Positions 44,136 to 53,474 of a stretch of 59,967 nt of DNA are shown here, piece after piece. Source of the stretch: DASVRZ01 sp038228695 (GTDB taxonomy: Bacteria; Verrucomicrobiota; Verrucomicrobiia; Chthoniobacterales; DASVRZ01); contig JBBRPA010000017.1 in assembly GCA_038228695.1 (NCBI GenBank), forward strand, positions 1-59,967, read 5' to 3'. The translations under genes were made by a program, and so were the position numbers. The notes below the pieces were generated by a model. The model was not told the DNA's origin. It saw only the letters and a list, made by a program, of their open reading frames with translations, and did not search any database. How positions within the stretch are numbered: position 1 is the first letter of the stretch; every line of letters starts with the position of its first letter.

Positions 44136-45536
44136 GTGAAGAAGCACCTCCGGCCCCTCCTTGCGACGCTCTGCGTTTGCGCGCTTCTCTTCGCAGGGTT
44201 CATCCTCGCCGTCAACCTTTACGTGCAGTCCGCAGCCGTGCAGAACCGAATTCGCCAGACGCTCGGTGCAGCGCTCGGGATGCCGTTGGAAATGTTCCGG
44301 GCCACTTTCTCCCCTTGGGGCGGCTTCCGGATCGACCAGATCCGCGTCGCGTCGGATGTGCCCGGCGCCTCGGCTGATTTCCTGCGCGCGGAATTTCTCG
44401 AAGTGCGCTGCGAGTTCATCCCGCTGCTCCGTGGACACGTTGTGCTCAAGCGAATCGCCCTCGACGCACCTCACGTCGTTCTCCAGCAGACCGCTGGTGG
44501 CGCGTTCCACCTCCCCGCTCTGGCCCGCAAGCCAGCCACCTCACCATCCACCCCGAGCCCGGCACGTCCCGCCGCGGAAGTTTCTAGCATAACCCTGCCG
44601 TCCTACGATCTGGACATTCGTAAATGGCTCCTCCGCGACGGCAATCTGCTCCTCCTCGACCCCGCCGGGAAGGAAATCCTTCGACTGGAATCCATCCGCT
44701 CCGCGCTCACTGCGCAGACCGCCCCTGGGACATTTTCCGGCGACCTCGCGATAAAGCGCGCCGTCATTTTCAACCGCTGGGAGGCCACCGGGATCGAAGC
44801 CAGCGTCAAGATCGACCAACAAAAAGTCCATATCGACAAGCTGCGCGGCGATCTCGCGGAAGGACGGATCGAAGGCGAGTTGAATGCTGATGGCGCTGCG
44901 CCCGGGCGCCCTTACAATTACTGGCTGCGTCTAAACAAAGGTCAGCTCGAGAAATTTTGCCCACCCGATTCCGATCTCGCCGGAGAACTCACTGGCCTCA
45001 TTCACTCCCGCCTTGAATATAGCGGGTCGGCCGCCAACCCTGCGACTAACATCGGCCATGCCGAATTGAAAATTTCCCGCAGCAAGATCACCCAACTACC
45101 GATACTGAGCCTCCTCTCGCAACTTCTCCGCGGCGAAAATGTGGGCAAACTCTCGATTGAAAAAGTCGAAATCAAAGCCGACATCGCCGGTTCGCAAATT
45201 CAGATCACGCCGTCGATCATCGAAGCTAGTCTCGCCAAAGTAACCTTCGCCGGTCCGCTCGATGGCCAGCGAAATTTAAATCTCAAATCTCGTCTCAGCA
45301 TCGAGGAGGCGCTTTTTAAAAAGTTGCCCACCGAGATGCGGGAGAATTTTTCCGCCGATCCCGCCATGGGAACGCATGACCTCGAATTCTCGATCACCGG
45401 ACCGCTTGAAGCCCCGCACACCGACCTTCTCAACCGTCTGATCGGCGAAAAACTGCGGAAAAAGTTCCATCGCTTCTTGGGCGGCATGAACAGCGCAGAA
45501 GATTCGCCAGCGCCCACCGCATCGCCGAAAAAATGA
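44136..45536 (+). CDS. AsmA-family envelope protein
   Basis: A 466-aa protein with an N-terminal helix (about residues 8-29), then AsmA-like sequence (VQNRIRQTLGAALGMPLEM, FRIDQIRVASDVPG). A beta-rich body and C-terminal AsmA_2-type part (NIGHAELKISRSKITQLPIL) follow. Such proteins act in the periplasm on outer-membrane lipid balance. The stop overlaps the rsmD start (ATGA), so it heads a tightly coupled operon with rsmD, waaA and a LolA-like gene. Confidence 0.75.
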   Translation: MKKHLRPLLATLCVCALLFAGFILAVNLYVQSAAVQNRIRQTLGAALGMPLEMFRATFSPWGGFRIDQIRVASDVPGASADFLRAEFLEVRCEFIPLLRGHVVLKRIALDAPHVVLQQTAGGAFHLPALARKPATSPSTPSPARPAAEVSSITLPSYDLDIRKWLLRDGNLLLLDPAGKEILRLESIRSALTAQTAPGTFSGDLAIKRAVIFNRWEATGIEASVKIDQQKVHIDKLRGDLAEGRIEGELNADGAAPGRPYNYWLRLNKGQLEKFCPPDSDLAGELTGLIHSRLEYSGSAANPATNIGHAELKISRSKITQLPILSLLSQLLRGENVGKLSIEKVEIKADIAGSQIQITPSIIEASLAKVTFAGPLDGQRNLNLKSRLSIEEALFKKLPTEMRENFSADPAMGTHDLEFSITGPLEAPHTDLLNRLIGEKLRKKFHRFLGGMNSAEDSPAPTASPKK

Positions 45537-46090
45537 GAGTCGTTGCCGGCCTCGCGGGAGGCATCCCGTTGCAAATTCCCAAACACGATTTGCGTCCGAC
45601 CATGGACAAGGTCAAAGGCGCGATTTTTTCGAGTCTCGGCGAGGCCGTCATGGGAGCCGTTGTGCTAGATCTGTTCTCTGGCTCAGGCGCACTGGGAATC
45701 GAGGCACTCAGCCGCGGAGCTGCCCGCGCCATCTTGGTTGAAAGCCACCCGAAAGCACTCGATACGATTCGCGCGAATCTCGAAAAAACGCGCCTCATGG
45801 CCACGGTTCGTCGCGAGGACGCTTTCCGTTTTTTGCAGCATAACTCCGAATCGTTCGATCTCATTTTCGCCGATCCGCCCTACGCGAAAACACCCGGGGC
45901 GATCGACTTTGGCGAGCAACTTTGCCAGTCCGCCGACCTCGCCCGCGCTCTTGCCCCCGGCGGTATTTTCGTCCTCGAGCGCGCCCCTCGCGCCACCGTT
46001 CCCACCTCGGCCCATTTCCGCCTGCTGCGTCAGAAGCAATATGGCGCCACCGAAGTGCTTATGCTGGTTCACCAAGACTCTGCAGCATGA
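45533..46090 (+). CDS. rsmD: 16S rRNA (guanine(966)-N(2))-methyltransferase
   Basis: A 185-aa SAM-dependent methyltransferase. Motif I is LDLFSGSGALGIEAL (residues 45-59) and the N6/N2-type catalytic motif is DPPY (114-117). The N-terminal RVVAGLAGG and RPTMDKVKGAIFSSL match RsmD. It overlaps the genes on both sides by 4 bp (ATGA), giving translational coupling between envelope and rRNA-modifying genes. Confidence 0.94.
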   Translation: MRVVAGLAGGIPLQIPKHDLRPTMDKVKGAIFSSLGEAVMGAVVLDLFSGSGALGIEALSRGAARAILVESHPKALDTIRANLEKTRLMATVRREDAFRFLQHNSESFDLIFADPPYAKTPGAIDFGEQLCQSADLARALAPGGIFVLERAPRATVPTSAHFRLLRQKQYGATEVLMLVHQDSAA

Positions 46091-47385
46091 TCCGGCCTCT
46101 CCCTTTTGGCGTCTGGCTCCGCCTCGGATTCTATCGCCTCGTTTTCCCGGTCGTCCTATTTTTTCTCCTCCCGAGCATGATCCGCCGGATGGTGAAACGG
46201 GGAAACTTCCAACGCAATCTAGGTCAGCGCTTCGGATTTTTTTCGGATGATTTCCAGGCTCGGTTGCGCGGAAAGAAAATTCTCTGGCTGCAATCCATCT
46301 CCGTTGGCGAAACCCAGGTCGCGTTGAAAATCGCTCGCGAATGGCTCCATCGCGAACCCTCCGCTCAGGTGGTGATTTCCGTGACCACTTCGACCGGCTT
46401 CGATCTCGCCTGCCGAGCTACCGCCGAAAACATCCACGTGATTTATAACCCGGTCGATCTCGCCGCGATCGTCCGGCGCACCCTCGACGCCGTTCAGCCC
46501 GCCGCGCTCGTGCTCATCGAAGGCACTTGGCCCGTGCTCCTAACCGAGGCCTGGAAACGAAAAATTCCCGTCACCCTCGTTGCCCGGCTTTCACCACGAT
46601 CGGCCCGAAGATTTGCACGGTTTCGCTGGTTTGCTGGTCCGATTTTCCACCTGCTCGACACCGTTTTCATCCAAGATGAGGAGGATCGCCCACTCTGGGA
46701 ATCCCTCGGAGCCCGTCCCTCCGCCATCCAACGCACCGGCTCGATCAAATACGACGAGCCTCCAACCCCCATCACGCTCGATCCGGAATTAGCGACGGTG
46801 CTCGGTCCGCGCCAGCACGGGCCGATCCTGCTCGCGGGCAGCACGTTTCCCGGCGAGGAAATCATTCTCACGCACGTCTGCCTCAGCTTACGCAAGACGT
46901 TCCCCGACCTCTTTCTGATCATCGTCCCACGTCACGTCGAGCGCACTCCAGAAATCGTCGCCGAGCTCGCGCCGCTAGGCGTCCGCATCGCCCTTCGCAA
47001 CGGCGTCCCCGTCGAAAATCCCGACCTCCTGATCGTCAACACCACCGGCGAACTGCGCGACTGGTATGCTTTCGCCACCGTGGTGTTTATCGGCAAAAGC
47101 CTCACCTCCACCGGTGGTCAAAATCCAGTCGAACCCGCGCTCCTCGGCAAACCCGTCGTCTTCGGGCCGCACATGGAAAATTTCGCCCCCATCGTCCGTC
47201 GTTGGCTGGAAAGCGACGGCGCTGTCCAAGTGCCCGATGCATCCGCCCTCACTCTCGCCCTCGAAGAACTCCTGCGCGATCCGGCCCGTCGAAACAAACT
47301 CGCGGCCAACGCGCTCGCCGCCATCGAAATCCATTTCGGTGCAACCAGCCGCGTCGTCGATCACCTCAACCAACTCCACTCATGA
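46087..47385 (+). CDS. waaA: Kdo transferase
   Basis: Adds Kdo from CMP-Kdo to lipid A precursor at the inner membrane. ATG 46087 overlaps the rsmD stop (ATGA) and gives a 432-aa protein with the N-terminal anchor (YRLVFPVVLFFLLPSMIRR); the longer open frame upstream is out of family. SISVGETQVALKIA, a GT30-type start, and STGGQNPVEPALLGKPVVFGPH near the C-terminus are typical of WaaA. It joins kdsD (1.5 kb) as evidence for Kdo-containing LPS. Confidence 0.94.
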   Translation: MIRPLPFGVWLRLGFYRLVFPVVLFFLLPSMIRRMVKRGNFQRNLGQRFGFFSDDFQARLRGKKILWLQSISVGETQVALKIAREWLHREPSAQVVISVTTSTGFDLACRATAENIHVIYNPVDLAAIVRRTLDAVQPAALVLIEGTWPVLLTEAWKRKIPVTLVARLSPRSARRFARFRWFAGPIFHLLDTVFIQDEEDRPLWESLGARPSAIQRTGSIKYDEPPTPITLDPELATVLGPRQHGPILLAGSTFPGEEIILTHVCLSLRKTFPDLFLIIVPRHVERTPEIVAELAPLGVRIALRNGVPVENPDLLIVNTTGELRDWYAFATVVFIGKSLTSTGGQNPVEPALLGKPVVFGPHMENFAPIVRRWLESDGAVQVPDASALTLALEELLRDPARRNKLAANALAAIEIHFGATSRVVDHLNQLHS

Positions 47386-48002
47386 AAACACTTCTTCGCA
47401 CCCTCCTCATTTCCGCGCTCGCCGCCCTTCCCCTCCACGCCAGTCCGACGGTTGACGAATTGGCCGATCAGGTCATGCAGGCCGCCGGTTCTGCCAACTG
47501 GCCAAAAGTCACCCGCGTCCAATTCACCTTCCGCGTCCTAATTGACGGACAGGAAAAACTCGCCGCAACCCACGAGTGGAATGTCCCAGCCAACACCGAC
47601 ATCGTCACTGTCGGCGGTCAATCCACCACCATCGATCTTGCCAATCCAGGAAGTTCCGACGAACAAAAATCCGCCTTCGCCCGCTGGACCAACGACGCTT
47701 ATTGGCTCATCGCCCCTCTCAAATTGAAGGACAGTGGAACGCTTCTCAGCATGCCCGCCGACAACGAATTACAGATCGCTTTCAAAAATGTCGGCCTAAC
47801 TCCCGGCGACCGCTATCTCTACGAGATCGACCCATCGACTTACCTGCCGAAAACCTGGACTTACATGCCGAATCCTGAGACGAAAAAAATTGCGACTTGG
47901 GAAAAATACGTCACCTCTGGCGGGCTCACCGTTTCCACTTATCACAAAATGGGTAGCGTCGAAATTTTCATCGACGGGCTTCTCGTCAGCACCGCACCCT
48001 AA
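47382..48002 (+). CDS. LolA-like outer-membrane lipoprotein-sorting family protein
   Basis: ATG 47382 overlaps the waaA stop and gives a 206-aa protein with a clear signal peptide (residues 1-20, cleavage after LHA). The body is antiparallel-beta in feel (WPKVTRVQFTFRVLIDGQEK, TNDAYWLIAPLKLKDSGT) and resembles LolA/LolB-type lipid or lipoprotein carriers. An exact assignment is not possible from sequence reading alone. It is the last gene of the waaA operon. Confidence 0.7.
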   Translation: MKTLLRTLLISALAALPLHASPTVDELADQVMQAAGSANWPKVTRVQFTFRVLIDGQEKLAATHEWNVPANTDIVTVGGQSTTIDLANPGSSDEQKSAFARWTNDAYWLIAPLKLKDSGTLLSMPADNELQIAFKNVGLTPGDRYLYEIDPSTYLPKTWTYMPNPETKKIATWEKYVTSGGLTVSTYHKMGSVEIFIDGLLVSTAP

Positions 48003-48041
48003 CGCATTTTAAGAAATAGGGTGGTCGCGAAAAGGATGTGT

Positions 48042-48092
48042 TCTCGGGTAGTGCGGGCGTCCCGCCTGCTGGTTTTGGCGGCTCGCCGAAAC
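48042..48092 (+). repeat. REP-like element: GTAG foot plus two tandem hairpins (copy 2)
   Basis: Closely matches copy 1 (3193-3245). GTAG is at 48048-48051, followed by a GCGGGCG/CGCCTGC stem and a TTTTGGCG/CGCCGAAA stem with wobble pairs. It lies in the 241-bp gap between the LolA-like gene and the convergent nuoA. The rest of that gap shows no gene. Confidence 0.6.
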
Positions 48093-48243
48093 GATCTTCG
48101 CCCGCAGTCAGAAACAGCGCCGCAAGATGCGCCGCACAGCAACCGTGCCTCCCCACCACGCAAGACATTCTCCGTCACGAGCAGCTATCTGCTCATTTAA
48201 AACGCCCCAAAAGCCGTCACTCCACCGGCCACCAAGATCAGAT

Positions 48244-48630
48244 TTAACCCTTGAAATCGAGCGCGCCTTTTTTGATCGCGTAAACATACCCGACCAAAAG
48301 AATCCCCACGAAACTGAGCATGCTGACCAAGATCACGATCCCATCTGGACCATGTCCGGCCAGAAAATCCCGGTAAACCACCGCCCACGGATACATAAAA
48401 ACGATCTCGATATCGAACAAGATGAAGAGCATCGCCACGAGGTAAAATTTCACACTGAAACGCGGCTGCGCCACGAGCGGATCGATCAGCACACCGCATT
48501 CATAAGGCGTTTCCTTGACCGCGTTCTTCTTACCCACCCGACCAATGATCACGCTAAAGAGCAAAGCGCCCCCGGCAAACCCGAGCGCGATCACGACCTG
48601 AATTAAAATGGGCAGATAATCACCAATCAC
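48244..48630 (-). CDS. nuoA: NADH-quinone oxidoreductase subunit A, isolated
   Basis: A 128-aa membrane subunit of complex I with three helices. The signature TPYECGVLIDPLVAQPRFSVKFY, followed by FILFDIEIVFMYPWAV, is diagnostic. A GTG start at 48630 (read VIGDYLPILIQ) fits the family N-terminus better than the longer frame, which reaches 48840. The rest of the nuo operon is absent on both sides, which is unusual because nuoA normally leads nuoB onwards. The other subunits must be elsewhere. Confidence 0.88.
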   Translation of the reverse strand: MIGDYLPILIQVVIALGFAGGALLFSVIIGRVGKKNAVKETPYECGVLIDPLVAQPRFSVKFYLVAMLFILFDIEIVFMYPWAVVYRDFLAGHGPDGIVILVSMLSFVGILLVGYVYAIKKGALDFKG

Positions 48631-48771
48631 AGCGGAAGGTCTAAGCCACGTCCTGACGCCTGACAATGAAAAAACTGCCAACCCATCCGAGTGCCTGTCA
48701 GCGGCAAGGTTTGAAATGCGCGATTGCCAGAGCGGGGGTTTGTCCATTATGAAAAAGATCCTGCAAGGAGC

Positions 48772-49473
48772 TTGAACAAGCTCTCTAAACACGTGAACTT
48801 TCCACCCGCCGATTTCCTCGACCTCGCCCAGACGGCCCACGCCTCGTTATTCGACGGACTCGAAAATTCGTGGCTCGTCCTGCCGCTCATCGGCCCGTAC
48901 TTGGCAGCGAACCTCAAACCCGGGAATGAAGGGCACACGATCGGCAGCGCCCATATCAGCGGACAGGTTCGCATTGGCAAAGGCACTGTCGTCGGAAATG
49001 GCGCGACGATTAACGGCCCAGCTTGGATCGGGGAGAATTGCGAGATTCGCTCCGGTTGTTACATTCGCGAAAATGTCATCGTCGGCGATAACGTGGTGCT
49101 GGGAAATTCATGCGAGTTCAAAAACTGCCTGATCTTTAACGCCGCCCAAATTCCACATTTTTCTTACGTGGGCGATTCGGTGATCGGCTACCAAGCGCAT
49201 CTCGCTGCAGGAGTGATCCTTTCTAACATGCGCCTCGATCAACGCTCGGTCACGATCGGCACACCAGAGGGGATCATCCAAACCGGTTTGAAAAAATTTG
49301 GCGCCGTCGTCGGCGACCACGCGGAGATCGGCTGCAATGCCGTGCTCAGCCCCGGCTCGATCATCGGACGCCGCAGCTTGATCTACCCCGGAGCCCAATG
49401 GCGAGGAGTGCTCCCGGCTCATTCGATTGCCCGATTACGCCAGCCAATCGATGTTGTGCCGCGGCGTGACTAA
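48772..49473 (+). CDS. Left-handed beta-helix (hexapeptide-repeat) protein, GlmU-like
   Basis: A protein of about 230 aa with many hexapeptide turns (VRIGKGTVVGNGATINGPAWIGENCEI and onward). This forms the left-handed beta-helix of acyl- and nucleotidyltransferases such as the GlmU C-terminus. The N-terminal nucleotidyltransferase half of GlmU is missing. The start is uncertain: TTG 48724, TTG 48772 or GTG 48793; an AAGGAG at 48765-48770 lies too close to 48772 for ideal spacing. It is divergent from nuoA. Confidence 0.7.
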   Translation: MNKLSKHVNFPPADFLDLAQTAHASLFDGLENSWLVLPLIGPYLAANLKPGNEGHTIGSAHISGQVRIGKGTVVGNGATINGPAWIGENCEIRSGCYIRENVIVGDNVVLGNSCEFKNCLIFNAAQIPHFSYVGDSVIGYQAHLAAGVILSNMRLDQRSVTIGTPEGIIQTGLKKFGAVVGDHAEIGCNAVLSPGSIIGRRSLIYPGAQWRGVLPAHSIARLRQPIDVVPRRD

Positions 49474-49482
49474 CCTACTGGC

Positions 49483-49932
49483 CTACTGGCTGCCAATCGC
49501 GTTCTGCACTTCGGCCCGCGCTTTTTCGATGTAAACGGTGCTGAAGACATTTAGTTCGCCATTGGCGTTGTCGTAGATGGCGAAAGCTTGCCCGTCGGAG
49601 CGCTGCCAGGTTTTTGCGCCCTCGCCTTCAACCTCTGACCAAGTCTGGCCACCAGCATTGGAGGCGAGAAGTTTTTGCTGTTTTTCGTCATCAATCTTTA
49701 GGCTCGTAAGCGAATTGTAAGTGACCACAGCGGCTTTTTTTTCCACAAAGAGAATCTTAATCGTGACCCCGTCGTGACGGTAGAAACGCACATCGTCCGC
49801 ACGCTCGGTGGGCGAGATCGGTTCGCCGAAAAGCTGGTCGCATTCCTCCACGGTGGCGAACATTTGCGCCTGGGCGACCGAAGCCAAACAGGAGACCAAA
49901 AGGAGGCAGAATGGATATGAAATGCGCATCAA
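49483..49932 (-). CDS. Secreted hypothetical protein
   Basis: A 149-aa protein with a signal peptide (cleavage after AQA, about residue 22). No family is recognised. The mature part has one Cys (EECDQLFG), suggesting either a small exported domain or a dimer. It ends 9 bp from the convergent stop of the beta-helix gene. The start may be Met1 or Met2. Confidence 0.6.
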   Translation of the reverse strand: MMRISYPFCLLLVSCLASVAQAQMFATVEECDQLFGEPISPTERADDVRFYRHDGVTIKILFVEKKAAVVTYNSLTSLKIDDEKQQKLLASNAGGQTWSEVEGEGAKTWQRSDGQAFAIYDNANGELNVFSTVYIEKARAEVQNAIGSQ

Positions 49933-50027
49933 AAAATTTCGGCGCCTGAGAAATCTCCCTCACACCAACCGCGAGGCTAGTCGCAAGAGAGAACGACTGC
50001 CAATCGAAAACTCACGATTTTGAACGA

Positions 50028-51026
50028 TTACAAACCATCGCATTCCGGACGCGGATCCCGCGCTAGCAACCGGTGCATGGCTTCGGCAGGCTGGGCGTTT
50101 TCGTAAAGAATGGAAAAAATTTCGGCGATGATCGGGGTCGGAATATTATATTGCAGCGCTCGTTGCTGGGCACTCCGCGCGGCGGGCACGCCTTCCGCGA
50201 TCATGCGCATCGAGGCCGCGATTTGCGTGGGCGTTTCCCCTTTTGCGATGCGCTCACCTAGGCCGCGATTGCGACTGTGCTGGCTAAAGCAAGTGACCAT
50301 CAGATCGCCGCAGCCGCTCAATCCTCGGAAGGTCTCCGGTCGCCCGCCGAGCGCTACGCCAAGTCGAACCATCTCCGCGAGTGCCCGAGTGACCAGAGCG
50401 GCTTTCGTATTATCGCCAAGACCGAGTCCATCGGAAATTCCGGCAGCAATCGCGAAGATATTTTTCAACGCCCCGCCCAATTCGATCCCGGCCACGTCGT
50501 CGCTCGTGTAGGCGCGAAAGGCTTTTCCGCTGATCGCCCGCTGGACGCCGACGGCTACCGCATGATCGTCCGATCCAACGACGACGCAGGTCGGTCGTTC
50601 GCGGGCTACCTCTTCCGCGTGCGACGGCCCGGAAAGAGCCGCCACCGGGTTCGCCGGAAAGTGCTCGGCAATGATTTCCGTCATGCGCTTGCCGGAGTCG
50701 AATTCGATTCCTTTCGTGCAACTAACCAAGACGCTTCCGGTGGAAAATTTCGCGCGCGCCATTTCCGCAACGATTTCCCGAAGGGCAATGCTCGGGGGAA
50801 CGAGCAGCACCATTTCCGCTCCTGCACAGTCCGCCATTCGGTGGGTTGGTTGAATGGAATCGGGTAAACGAATGCCCGGGAGATAAGGCGTGTTCTCGCG
50901 TTCGCGAATCAGTTGAGCGGTGAACGCATCGCCCCGCGCCCAAAGCGCCACCTCGTGCCCCTGCCGGGCTAGGACGAGCGCGAGCGCGGTGCCCCAGCTA
51001 CCTGCGCCGATCACAGCGGTTTTCAT
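50028..51026 (-). CDS. gpsA: Glycerol-3-phosphate dehydrogenase [NAD(P)+]
   Basis: Makes glycerol-3-phosphate for phospholipid synthesis. The 332-aa protein has the Rossmann motif GAGSWGTALA (residues 7-16), SCTKGIE with Lys105, ALSGPSHAEEVARERPT and LGGALKNIFAIAAGISDGL. Its start overlaps the plsY stop by 4 bp, so plsY and gpsA are coupled, which joins the maker and the first user of glycerol-3-phosphate. Confidence 0.96.
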   Translation of the reverse strand: MKTAVIGAGSWGTALALVLARQGHEVALWARGDAFTAQLIRERENTPYLPGIRLPDSIQPTHRMADCAGAEMVLLVPPSIALREIVAEMARAKFSTGSVLVSCTKGIEFDSGKRMTEIIAEHFPANPVAALSGPSHAEEVARERPTCVVVGSDDHAVAVGVQRAISGKAFRAYTSDDVAGIELGGALKNIFAIAAGISDGLGLGDNTKAALVTRALAEMVRLGVALGGRPETFRGLSGCGDLMVTCFSQHSRNRGLGERIAKGETPTQIAASMRMIAEGVPAARSAQQRALQYNIPTPIIAEIFSILYENAQPAEAMHRLLARDPRPECDGL

Positions 51027-51667
51027 TTTTTCGGAGACTCCTTTTTACTGAAACGCGACTCGGTGCCGTTGAGAAGGCGCTCGATGTTAGTTTTGTGACG
51101 GAGGATGACGAGCAATCCGACCAGAATGGAAAACACCAACAAGGGAGTCGCCCCAGGATTCGTCCGCAGCACGATCGCCCAAACCGCCACTGGAAGCGCG
51201 ATAGCTGCCGCAATCGAAGCGAGCGAGACAAAGCGCGTCGTAAAAAAAACCGCGAGCCAGACCGCTAGAACCGCGAGCAGGACGAGCGGATTAAGCAATG
51301 TTAGGAGCACCCCTGCCGTGGTGGCCACGCCCTTGCCGCCTTTGAACCCAAGCCACGGAGTGAAGCTGTGCCCGAGAATGCAACTAATGCCGCCAACAAT
51401 GCCACCGATCTCGCGCGTTTGCGCTGCTTCCGGATGGGTCATCAGCCACCCGAGCAACACCGCCGCCACGCCCTTTCCGGCGTCGAGCAAAAAGACGAGA
51501 TAGCCCGGACCTTTTCCTAATACGCGGAGGACATTGGTCGCCCCGATGTTTTTGCTGCCGTGCTCGCGGATATCGATGCCTCGGGTTTTGGCCACCAAGA
51601 AACCATTGGGAATGGAGCCCAAGAGAAACGCGCCGATCGCGGTGAATAGAAAAAGGACGACAGCCAC
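51023..51667 (-). CDS. plsY: Acyl-phosphate:glycerol-3-phosphate acyltransferase
   Basis: A 214-aa membrane enzyme making lysophosphatidate. The three PlsY motifs are visible: GSIPNGFLVAK near the N-terminus, HGSKNIGATNVLRVLGK, and LGFKGGKGVATTAGV. About five helices. First gene of the plsY-gpsA unit. Confidence 0.94.
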   Translation of the reverse strand: MAVVLFLFTAIGAFLLGSIPNGFLVAKTRGIDIREHGSKNIGATNVLRVLGKGPGYLVFLLDAGKGVAAVLLGWLMTHPEAAQTREIGGIVGGISCILGHSFTPWLGFKGGKGVATTAGVLLTLLNPLVLLAVLAVWLAVFFTTRFVSLASIAAAIALPVAVWAIVLRTNPGATPLLVFSILVGLLVILRHKTNIERLLNGTESRFSKKESPKK

Positions 51668-51694
51668 GCGGAAAGAATGATCACGTTTCCTCTG

Positions 51695-52477
51695 TCACCG
51701 CAAGAAATGCGCAATCAACGATCGCACCGCGACCGAAAAATTGACCGCGCTCCGCAGACTCTCGCGCAAATAATCGCCCAAGCTGACATGCGGCGACGCC
51801 ACGATGAGAAACCCGGCGAGCAAAGCGAGATTGCAGAGATAGATCACCACCAACGAAAAAAACGTGCCGTGTTCGGTCAAATCCGTCTGCCCCTTGGGAA
51901 TCATCCAGAGCGTGAAAGTGAGGTGAAACCCCCAAGTCATTCCGAGCAGCGTAAAAAGATATTCTTGGTGCTGCTGCAGCGGATACCAGATGGAAAGTAA
52001 TCCCCAGCCCGCGATGGTCAGCAGGCTGTAAATTGGAAAAAAATACGGGGCCAGTGCGATGAGGAAATTACTTTTGTCGGTGATGATGTGCCCGCCGCTG
52101 CTCGACGCCTCGAAATGCGTCACCCGCCCACCCATCAGCCAAACCCAGACGGCATGAGTCAGTTCATGGCCGAAGACATAGACTAGGAGCGGTTTGGGCA
52201 GGCCCCAAAATGCGATCAACCAAAGCACCAGCCCAAGCGAGAAAAACCAAAACTCCTCGGTGGCCCAAAACTGATGATAGACCGTGGCCACCGAGAAGCA
52301 GTTAAAGAACGCCTCCGTCGCCACCCAGCAGACGGGCACGAGGAAAACGCCCACGACCCATTTCAGCCAACGGCTCGGAATCGTGAGCGGTTCCCGATAA
52401 GTCTGCGCCAGGGTAGTCTGGAGCAGGGTGGATTTTTCCCGGGGGCGGACCGCCCGGCGTCTGTTGCCTTTGGCCAT
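51695..52477 (-). CDS. M50-like membrane metallopeptidase
   Basis: A 260-aa protein with five or six helices. The zinc motif is HELTH (VFGHELTHAVWVWLMGG), followed by GGHIITDKSNFLIALAPYFFPI, as in Peptidase_M50B-type proteins. No PDZ or CBS domain is attached. The substrate is unknown. It starts 79 bp from the convergent-end AraC gene and precedes plsY on the same strand. Confidence 0.75.
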   Translation of the reverse strand: MAKGNRRRAVRPREKSTLLQTTLAQTYREPLTIPSRWLKWVVGVFLVPVCWVATEAFFNCFSVATVYHQFWATEEFWFFSLGLVLWLIAFWGLPKPLLVYVFGHELTHAVWVWLMGGRVTHFEASSSGGHIITDKSNFLIALAPYFFPIYSLLTIAGWGLLSIWYPLQQHQEYLFTLLGMTWGFHLTFTLWMIPKGQTDLTEHGTFFSLVVIYLCNLALLAGFLIVASPHVSLGDYLRESLRSAVNFSVAVRSLIAHFLR

Positions 52478-52555
52478 GGATGCGGCCAGACAGTAGAGAA
52501 TCGGCTCGAGGAAGTCAAAGCCAGAGCTGTTTCGGAAACCGAACTCTCCGTTCCC

Positions 52556-53368
52556 CTACCGCTCACCGGCCCGCCAGCGGGTTGGCGTGAGACCACTTTG
52601 TCGGCGGAACCAGCGGGAAAAATAGTTCGGGTCGGCAAAGCCCGCCTTCTCCGCCACCCCCGCTATCGTGTCGAGCCCGGCGAGAAGCGTTTGCACGCGC
52701 CGAAGCGTTTCCGCCGCCCGCAATTGACCCGCCGACATACCCGTCTCCCGCCGTAAAATTCGCGTGAGATGATCCCGATGATAACCCACCATCTCGGCCA
52801 CCTGCGCCACCTGCGGAGCCGACTCCGGGCTCTCGCGCAACACCTCCCGGACTTTGCGCACAACCGGAAGCGTCGCGTGGGCGGTGGAATTTTTTTGGAG
52901 TCCCGCCGCCCGCATCAGCACATCCAGAATCTGCAGCACGGCTCCCGCTTCGCGCGGTCGGACCTCGTCATTACCCGGATGCCAGTCGCGCAAGATCGAA
53001 AGCGCCTGCCGAATACTGAGCAAATCGGACTGGGCCAGCATCGCGAGGACAGGTTTCGCCGCCGCCGGCCAATCCAGATCGAGCGCCAAGCAGAGCGGCC
53101 TCTGTCCCACACCTTCGACGAATGCATGCTCGCAACGCGGCGGCAGAAAAAATAACCGACCCGCTTTCACATCGTAGGCCTCCGCCCCGATTCGCTGGCT
53201 GCCATTCCCAGTCAGATAAAGGAGGAATTGCGAGTGGCGATGTTCGTGGGGTGCGACCCAGTTTTTTTCTGGCAAATGTCGGTTGAGCGAAAATTGCCGG
53301 ATGCGCAGGGCCCCAACTCGGATGTCGAGCCGCTGCGAATAGATGTGGCGAACGTTGCGGATTTCCAT
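52556..53368 (-). CDS. AraC-family regulator with cupin sensor
   Basis: A 270-aa protein. The N-terminal cupin (HEHRHSQFLLYLTGNGSQRI, AGRLFFLPPRCEHAF) probably binds a sugar. The C-terminal double HTH of the AraC family is complete (VAEMVGYHRDHLTRILRRE, then VAEKAGFADPNYFSRWFRRQSGLTP). It is divergent from the SDR-GH88-cupin-Gfo/Idh-eda run with 106 bp between starts, and so is the likely local regulator of that uronate locus. Confidence 0.9.
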   Translation of the reverse strand: MEIRNVRHIYSQRLDIRVGALRIRQFSLNRHLPEKNWVAPHEHRHSQFLLYLTGNGSQRIGAEAYDVKAGRLFFLPPRCEHAFVEGVGQRPLCLALDLDWPAAAKPVLAMLAQSDLLSIRQALSILRDWHPGNDEVRPREAGAVLQILDVLMRAAGLQKNSTAHATLPVVRKVREVLRESPESAPQVAQVAEMVGYHRDHLTRILRRETGMSAGQLRAAETLRRVQTLLAGLDTIAGVAEKAGFADPNYFSRWFRRQSGLTPTRWRAGER

Positions 53369-53474
53369 TGCCGATAGACTATTTGCGCGTTTCGTAAAAA
53401 TAAAGTCGGTTTTGTGCTAAATGTTTCCGCCTTTGTCCTCACGGTATCTAACGACCCCGCGTATTGTCTGCGTT
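53369..53474. promoter_or_regulatory. Divergent promoter region of the uronate locus
   Basis: The 106 bp between the AraC-type gene and the SDR gene must hold both promoters and probably the regulator's site. The middle is AT-rich (53390-53425). No clean operator dyad stands out by eye. Confidence 0.5.
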
